From JAVJUV01 sp047314965 (GTDB lineage Bacteria; Pseudomonadota; Alphaproteobacteria; Rhodobacterales; Rhodobacteraceae), in NCBI RefSeq assembly GCF_047314965.1, contig NZ_JBLBVK010000052.1, forward strand, positions 1 through 64,000: a DNA stretch of 64,000 nucleotides, read 5' to 3'. The translations under genes were made by a program, and so were the position numbers. The notes beneath the pieces were generated by a model, which saw only the letters and a program-made list of their open reading frames with translations, had not been told where the DNA came from and searched no databases. Position 1 is the first letter of the stretch; every line of letters starts with the position of its first letter. Below, one piece after another: positions 59,530 through 64,000 of the stretch.

Positions 59530-60210
59530 ATGCGCTGCTCGGCCCTACTCATCAGCCTGCTACTGCCCTCGGCCCTCGCCGCGCAGGCTGTTGTTTGCCC
59601 GGATTCACGCTTCACCGTCGAAAATGGCGCACGATATACGGAGCATGTCTGCGAGGTGGTCGAGGCCGCCGCCAGGGAGTTGTCTGCCTGCAATCTTCCG
59701 ATAAGCCGCCGGGTGAACATCACTCTCCTGGATGAGCTCGAGGAGAACTGCGTCGGTCTCTACCATTGCAGCGACGACAGGATCGAGGTTCTGCACCCGG
59801 ATCAACTGGAACTGCAGATCCCGAACAGTGCGCTGTTCAGCGCGCTCGAACCCCTGGAGTACTTCGACAGCGTTGTCTTCCACGAACTCGTGCATGCCGC
59901 ATTCGACGAGATCCCATGCCCGTTCCAGTCCTGCGCCGCGACAAGTGAGTATCTCGCCTATGCTCTGCAGATTCGGAACCTCAGCGACGATGCAAGAAAG
60001 CGCATCGGTCTCGAAGCCGTTCCCGAAGAACAGGTGTCACGGCAGAAGTTCAGTGCGATCATGGCGTTCTGGGTTCCGGACCGCTTTGCGCTGGACGCAT
60101 GGGCCCATCTGATGCAGCGCCCCGATCCCTGCGCCTATGTCGGTAGCATCGCTGCAGGGAACATCCTGTTCGACACCGAGACCCCCTTCATCCTCGCGCC
60201 GCCGGATTGA
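59530..60210 (+). CDS. Exported protein with HELVH motif, hypothetical
   Basis: 226 residues from the ATG at 59530 (GAAGGCG upstream). Signal peptide MRCSALLISLLLPSALAAQA. The mature part has several Cys (VVCPD, HVCEVV, ENCVGLYHC, CPFQSCA) and a short zinc-metalloprotease motif VVFHELVHAAFDEI (His118, Glu119, His122). Similar small HEXXH proteins are sometimes annotated as DUF6639. The catalytic third ligand is not identified, so protease activity is only possible. Confidence 0.6.
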   Translation: MRCSALLISLLLPSALAAQAVVCPDSRFTVENGARYTEHVCEVVEAAARELSACNLPISRRVNITLLDELEENCVGLYHCSDDRIEVLHPDQLELQIPNSALFSALEPLEYFDSVVFHELVHAAFDEIPCPFQSCAATSEYLAYALQIRNLSDDARKRIGLEAVPEEQVSRQKFSAIMAFWVPDRFALDAWAHLMQRPDPCAYVGSIAAGNILFDTETPFILAPPD

Positions 60211-60253
60211 CCGAAACCTGCGGCTTTGCCAACGCGGACGGATCATCCGGTGT

Positions 60254-60598
60254 TCAGAACGGCCCCCGGAAAACAAAAAATGCCCCAAGCGCAATGAATC
60301 CAAAGCCCAACGCGTGGTTCAGCGTGATCGCTTCCTTGAGGTAAACAACTGAAAATACGGCGAAAACAGTAAGGGTGATAACCTCCTGGATCGTCTTCAA
60401 CTCGGCCGCCGAGTAGACACGATGTCCGATCCGGTTCGCCGGAACGGCCAGGCAATACTCAATCAACGCTATGCCCCAACTGAGAAGTACCACCGCCCAA
60501 AGTGCGGTATGGGGAAACTTCAGATGCCCGTACCACGCCAGCGTCATGAAGACGTTGGACGCGACCAGCAAGAGAACCGGCGTGATGTATGGGCTCAA
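60254..60598 (-). CDS. DMT-superfamily small membrane protein (DUF486)
   Basis: 114 residues, four membrane helices (MSPYITPVLLLVASNVFMTLAWYGHLKF, LWAVVLLSWGIALIEYCLAVPANRIG, ITLTVFAVFSVVYLKEAI, ALGFGFIALGAFFVFRGP). The DUF486 signature of the DMT superfamily is clear, including AVPANRIGHRVYSAAELKTIQEVI. Transport function unknown. It overlaps the DUF1330 gene end by 4 bp. Confidence 0.85.
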   Translation of the reverse strand: MSPYITPVLLLVASNVFMTLAWYGHLKFPHTALWAVVLLSWGIALIEYCLAVPANRIGHRVYSAAELKTIQEVITLTVFAVFSVVYLKEAITLNHALGFGFIALGAFFVFRGPF

Positions 60599-60882
60599 TC
60601 AGTGGTCTCTACGATAACCAGTTCGCGCTCCGCCGCGCCTCGCGCGTGGCTCAGCGCCTCCTGGTATTCGGGCGAATGATAGCAGGCTTCCGCCGCTTCG
60701 ACCGACGGGAACTTCGCCACCACGTTTCGCGGCCGCTCCTTTCCCTCGAGTTGAACGAACCGGCCTGCGCGCGCGATGAAATGACCACCATGCTTGGCAA
60801 TGGCCGGCCCCGCCAGTTCGGCGTATTTTCCATAGCGCTCGGCGTCCGTAACGGTCACATGCGCAATCCAGAGTGCACCCAT
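60595..60882 (-). CDS. DUF1330-family protein
   Basis: 95 residues from the ATG at 60882. The ferredoxin-like dimeric fold of DUF1330 shows ALWIAHVTVTDAERYGKYAELAGPAIAKHGGHFIARAGRFVQLEGKERPRNVVAKFPSVEAAEACYHSPEYQEAL. Its start lies 2 bp from the alaS stop and its end overlaps the DUF486 gene, so it sits in the alaS transcript. No known reaction. Confidence 0.85.
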   Translation of the reverse strand: MGALWIAHVTVTDAERYGKYAELAGPAIAKHGGHFIARAGRFVQLEGKERPRNVVAKFPSVEAAEACYHSPEYQEALSHARGAAERELVIVETTD

Positions 60883-60883
60883 C

Positions 60884-63556
60884 TTATCCTCCCAAAGCTT
60901 GTCTTGCTGCCGCGATAGCCGCGTCCGCATTCGCAACCGAAGCTCCGCCACCTTGCGCCATGTCCGGACGGCCGCCACCGCCCTTGCCCCCCAGTTCCAC
61001 GACGGCTGCTCGGAGCACATCCACAGCCGACACCTTTCCAGTCAGATCGTCGGTCACGCCGACAGCCACGGCGGCCTTGCCGCCAGCATCGGCCATCAGC
61101 AGAACCACGCCCGACCCCAGACGCGCCTTATGCTCGTCGATCAGAGGTGGAAGGTCCTTGCCGGAAACACCCGACAGCACCTGCGCATGGAACGCCATCC
61201 CGTTGACTGTCTCGGCCTCGGGCGCAGACTGACCGCTGCCGCCCCCGGCCATTGCCAGTTGGCGACGCAGATCGGCCACTTCCGCAGCCAGTGCCTTGCG
61301 CTCGGCCTGCAGCGCTTTGACCCGCTCTGCCACTTCCGAGGGTTGGGCCTTCAGAACTCCTGCAACCTCGCGCACCCGCAAGTCCTGCTCGCCCAAGTGC
61401 CGAAGCGCGGCGTCCCCGGTCAACGCTTCGATACGGCGCACGCCAGCAGACGACGCACTGTCACCCAGCACCACGCAAAGCCCGATATCGCCGGTCCGGG
61501 ACACGTGCGTGCCGCCGCAAAGTTCGATCGACCAGGTGTCGCCATCAAGGCCCTTGCCGGTTTCGGCACGTCCCATCGAGACGACGCGCACCTCGTCACC
61601 GTATTTCTCGCCGAACAGCGCCTGCGCCCCTATGGCGCGCGCGTCGTCCGGCGTCATGATCCGGGTCTCGACGGGCGTGTTCTGACGGATAAAGGCGTTC
61701 ACCTCGTCCTCGACCTGCCGCAACTCGTCTCCCGACAAAGCCTTCTGGTGGCTAAAGTCGAAGCGCAGACGGTCGGGCGCGTTCAGCGAGCCCCTCTGAG
61801 CGACATGTTCGCCAAGCGCCTGACGCAGCGCCTCGTGCAAAAGGTGCGTCGCCGAGTGGTTCGCGCGGATCGCCGTCCGCCGGTTGTGGTCCACTTCCAG
61901 CCTGACCGGTGCGCCTTTCTTCAGCGTGCCTGCCTCGGGCGTCACCCGATGCGCAAAGACGCGCCCGCCAGCAAAGCGCTGGGTATCCGAAACGCTGCCG
62001 TGGATGTCATGATCCTCGATCGAACGGAACCACCCGGTATCACCGACCTGACCACCCGATTCACCATAAAACGGAGTCTGGTTCGTAACGATCCAGGCGG
62101 TCTGGCCCGCCGATACGGCATTCGTCAGCTTACCGTCCTCGACGATGGCCAGAACCTGGCCTTCGGCCTTCTCGGTCTCGTAGCCAAGGAACTCGGTCGC
62201 GCCATGGGCCTCCGCGATCTCGAACCAGACCTCGGCATCCTTGGCCTCGCCCGATCCCGACCATGCGGCCCGAGCCTTGGCCTTCTGAGCATCCATCGCT
62301 TCATTGAAGCCCGCCAGATCGACCTTGATACCCTTTTCCCGAAGCGCGTCCTCGGTCAGGTCCAGCGGGAAGCCATAGGTGTCATAAAGCTTGAATGCCG
62401 TTTCACCGGGCATCTTCTCGCCTTCAGGCAAATCCGCCACGGCCTCGTCCAACAGGCTCAACCCGCGATCCAGCGTTGCCTTGAACCGGCTTTCTTCAGC
62501 CTTCAGCGTTTCCTCGATCAGAGCCTTGCCCCGGCCAAGCTCCGGGTAATGATCTCCCATCTGACGCACCAACTCGGCAACGAGACGGTGCATGACAGGG
62601 TCTTTCGCACCCAGCAAATGGGCGTGCCGCATCGCGCGCCGCATGATCCGGCGCAGCACATAGCCCCGCCCCTCGTTCGACGGCAGGACACCCTCCGCGA
62701 TCAGGAACGCAGTCGAACGCAGGTGATCCGCGATGACCCGGTGATGGACATTGCCTTCGCCATCGGGATCTGTCGAGGTCGCGTGGGCAGAAGCCTCAAT
62801 CAGCGCCCGCATCGTATCGGTGTCGTAGTTGTCGTGCTTGCCCTGCAAAAGCGCGCCGATCCGCTCCAGCCCCATGCCGGTGTCGATCGACTGCATGTCG
62901 AGTGCCCGCATCGAGCCGTCTTCGAACTGCTCGTTCTGCATGAAGACGACGTTCCAGATCTCGATGAACCGGTCGCCATCCTCCTCGGCGCTGCCCGGCG
63001 GTCCGCCCCAGATATGGTCGCCGTGGTCATAGAAAATCTCGGTGCAGGGTCCGCACGGGCCCGTCGGCCCCATCTGCCAGAAGTTGTCGCTGGTCGCGAT
63101 CCGGATGATCCGGTCCTCCGGCACCCCGACCTTCTTCCAGATCTCGAACGCCTCGTCGTCTGTGTGATAAATCGTCGTCAGAAGACGTGACTTGTCGATG
63201 CCAAAATCCTGCGTCAGCAGGTTCCAGGCATAGGGAATAGCCTCGTTCTTGAAATAATCGCCGAACGAGAAATTTCCCAGCATTTCAAAGAAGGTATGAT
63301 GCCGGGCCGTGTAGCCGACATTGTCCAGATCGTTGTGCTTGCCGCCGGCGCGGACACATTTCTGGCTGGTGGTCGCCCGAACGTAATCCCGTCGCTCCAG
63401 TCCGGTAAACAGGTTCTTGAACTGAACCATGCCCGAGTTCGTGAACATCAGCGTCGGGTCATTGCGCGGCACGAGCGGCGATGAGTCGACGACCTCATGG
63501 CCGTTCTTTTCAAAGTAGCTCAGAAAGGTAGAGCGGATATCATTCAGGCTGGTCAT
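60884..63556 (-). CDS. alaS: Alanyl-tRNA synthetase
   Basis: 890 residues from the ATG at 63556; a GTG at 63565 is an alternative. Class II catalytic domain (SSPLVPRNDPTLMFTNSGMVQFKNLFTG, GYTARHHTFFEMLGNFSFGDYFK), editing/zinc domain (RANHSATHLLHEALRQALGEHV, and SIELCGGTHVSRTGDIG with zinc ligands), and the C-terminal DHHA1 domain ending in GGGGRPDMAQGGG. Full length. It is followed by two short genes on the same strand. Confidence 0.97.
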   Translation of the reverse strand: MTSLNDIRSTFLSYFEKNGHEVVDSSPLVPRNDPTLMFTNSGMVQFKNLFTGLERRDYVRATTSQKCVRAGGKHNDLDNVGYTARHHTFFEMLGNFSFGDYFKNEAIPYAWNLLTQDFGIDKSRLLTTIYHTDDEAFEIWKKVGVPEDRIIRIATSDNFWQMGPTGPCGPCTEIFYDHGDHIWGGPPGSAEEDGDRFIEIWNVVFMQNEQFEDGSMRALDMQSIDTGMGLERIGALLQGKHDNYDTDTMRALIEASAHATSTDPDGEGNVHHRVIADHLRSTAFLIAEGVLPSNEGRGYVLRRIMRRAMRHAHLLGAKDPVMHRLVAELVRQMGDHYPELGRGKALIEETLKAEESRFKATLDRGLSLLDEAVADLPEGEKMPGETAFKLYDTYGFPLDLTEDALREKGIKVDLAGFNEAMDAQKAKARAAWSGSGEAKDAEVWFEIAEAHGATEFLGYETEKAEGQVLAIVEDGKLTNAVSAGQTAWIVTNQTPFYGESGGQVGDTGWFRSIEDHDIHGSVSDTQRFAGGRVFAHRVTPEAGTLKKGAPVRLEVDHNRRTAIRANHSATHLLHEALRQALGEHVAQRGSLNAPDRLRFDFSHQKALSGDELRQVEDEVNAFIRQNTPVETRIMTPDDARAIGAQALFGEKYGDEVRVVSMGRAETGKGLDGDTWSIELCGGTHVSRTGDIGLCVVLGDSASSAGVRRIEALTGDAALRHLGEQDLRVREVAGVLKAQPSEVAERVKALQAERKALAAEVADLRRQLAMAGGGSGQSAPEAETVNGMAFHAQVLSGVSGKDLPPLIDEHKARLGSGVVLLMADAGGKAAVAVGVTDDLTGKVSAVDVLRAAVVELGGKGGGGRPDMAQGGGASVANADAAIAAARQALGG

Positions 63557-63697
63557 GGGCGTCACTTGTGGTTCCGGGCAGGAGCACCGAATATACGCTT
63601 CCTTTCAAGGCGTAAAGCAAGGATGACGCGCCCCTGGCAAGAGACGCGCACCATTGTCGGCGACCCGTGCACGGTCGGCAGACCACAATGAACGACA

Positions 63698-63721
63698 AGG
63701 ACCGCCCCTGGGGACGGTCCT
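63698..63721. terminator. Candidate terminator downstream of recA
   Basis: AGGACCG / CGGTCCT with an inner CCCC/GGGG pairing (7-bp outer stem) lies between the alaS start and the recA stop on the minus strand. No strong T tract is seen, so it is moderate evidence. Confidence 0.4.
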
Positions 63722-63787
63722 AATCGAGTGTCCTGTATAGTCTTCGCGCAAGAGCCGGCCTGTTCCGGAGTGCGCCGTCTCCGTTTC

Positions 63788-64000
63788 TCAGCCTTCGATC
63801 AGACCATCATCATCCGTGTCCATACCGGACAGGTCGTCGTCGTCGGCCCCATCGAAATCCAGGCCATGCGCTGCTCGGATCTTGTCCTCGATCTCCCAGG
63901 CAATATCCGCGTTGTCCTTCAGGAACTGCTTGGCGTTTTCACGCCCCTGCCCGATCCGTTCGTCGCCATAGCTGAACCAGGACCCCGACTTCTCGACCAC
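63788..64000 (-). CDS. recA: Recombinase RecA, C-terminal fragment (runs off the window)
   Basis: The last 70 residues of RecA: VEKSGSWFSYGDERIGQGRENAKQFLKDNADIAWEIEDKIRAAHG, followed by an acidic tail DFDGADDDDLSGMDTDDD typical of RecA. The start and ATPase core lie to the right of the window. recA-alaS order is common in alphaproteobacteria. Confidence 0.95.
   Translation of the reverse strand: MVEKSGSWFSYGDERIGQGRENAKQFLKDNADIAWEIEDKIRAAHGLDFDGADDDDLSGMDTDDDGLIEG

Noticed and set aside
60899..63190. Long plus-strand frame of 763 residues antisense to alaS
   Set aside because: It lies opposite alaS, has a skewed composition and no domain; a codon-bias artefact.

Overview
The window is chromosomal DNA of a high-GC alphaproteobacterium, most likely a Rhodobacteraceae (Roseobacter-group) member. 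Pointers are the codon use, the protein style (a TRAP transporter, FAD- and GntR-linked catabolic loci, a PutR/PutA pair, a VWA/TadG-like protein, a SoxR without SoxS) and tRNA genes with encoded CCA. No prophage, CRISPR array or replication origin was seen. The only mobile DNA is the edge of an IS3-family element at the left end.

Left end (1-4.2 kb): an IS3-type orfA fragment abuts a surface locus of three paralogous Gly-rich lipoproteins around a large secreted lipase-like protein with a degenerate RTX-like tail. The IS end appears to have removed the native start of the first lipoprotein. A hypothetical gene and tRNA-Gly follow.

5.1-20.6 kb is the most interesting part. A tightly packed minus-strand operon encodes, in transcription order after a DeoR regulator, a PfkB kinase, a LacD/YihT-type aldolase, an L-fucose-isomerase-like protein, an aldose 1-epimerase, a GabD-like aldehyde dehydrogenase and an FAD-linked 2-hydroxyacid dehydrogenase. 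The kinase resembles 6-deoxy-6-sulfofructose kinase YihV along its whole length and keeps the Lys, Asn and Arg that I recall as sulfonate contacts in YihV. I therefore propose a sulfo-EMP-like sulfoquinovose pathway with an oxidative end (sulfolactaldehyde to sulfolactate, perhaps to sulfopyruvate). Next door are a DctPQM TRAP transporter, a GntR/UTRA regulator and a Gfo/Idh/MocA protein, which could supply uptake and glycoside cleavage. A MauG-like di-haem protein and a Sel1 protein lie between the two blocks.

20.6-27.5 kb: an alpha/beta hydrolase of fluoroacetate-dehalogenase type, two tRNA-Asp genes, a LysR regulator divergent from a methyltransferase, a pirin-GNAT-pirin operon, and a SoxR gene with a textbook SoxR box facing a very small ORF. 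Two tRNA-Val genes bracket the SoxR module.

27.6-64 kb is mostly housekeeping: lon, tgt, a SufT-type and an A-type Fe-S protein, tpiA, prs, ribF, a threonine aldolase, a putA/Lrp pair, a rhomboid protease, cimA, cysS, typA, alaS and the 3' end of recA. Among these are small accessory genes: a three-gene membrane/SRPBCC-like cluster between lon and tgt, a NYN-domain protein, an aminotransferase/PEP-mutase-like/SMR/YitT operon, and a small HELVH protein. A dispersed intergenic repeat with hairpin potential occurs at least three times (about 21.95, 33.85 and 54.53 kb).

All functions are read from the sequence and from memory of protein families; no searches were run.
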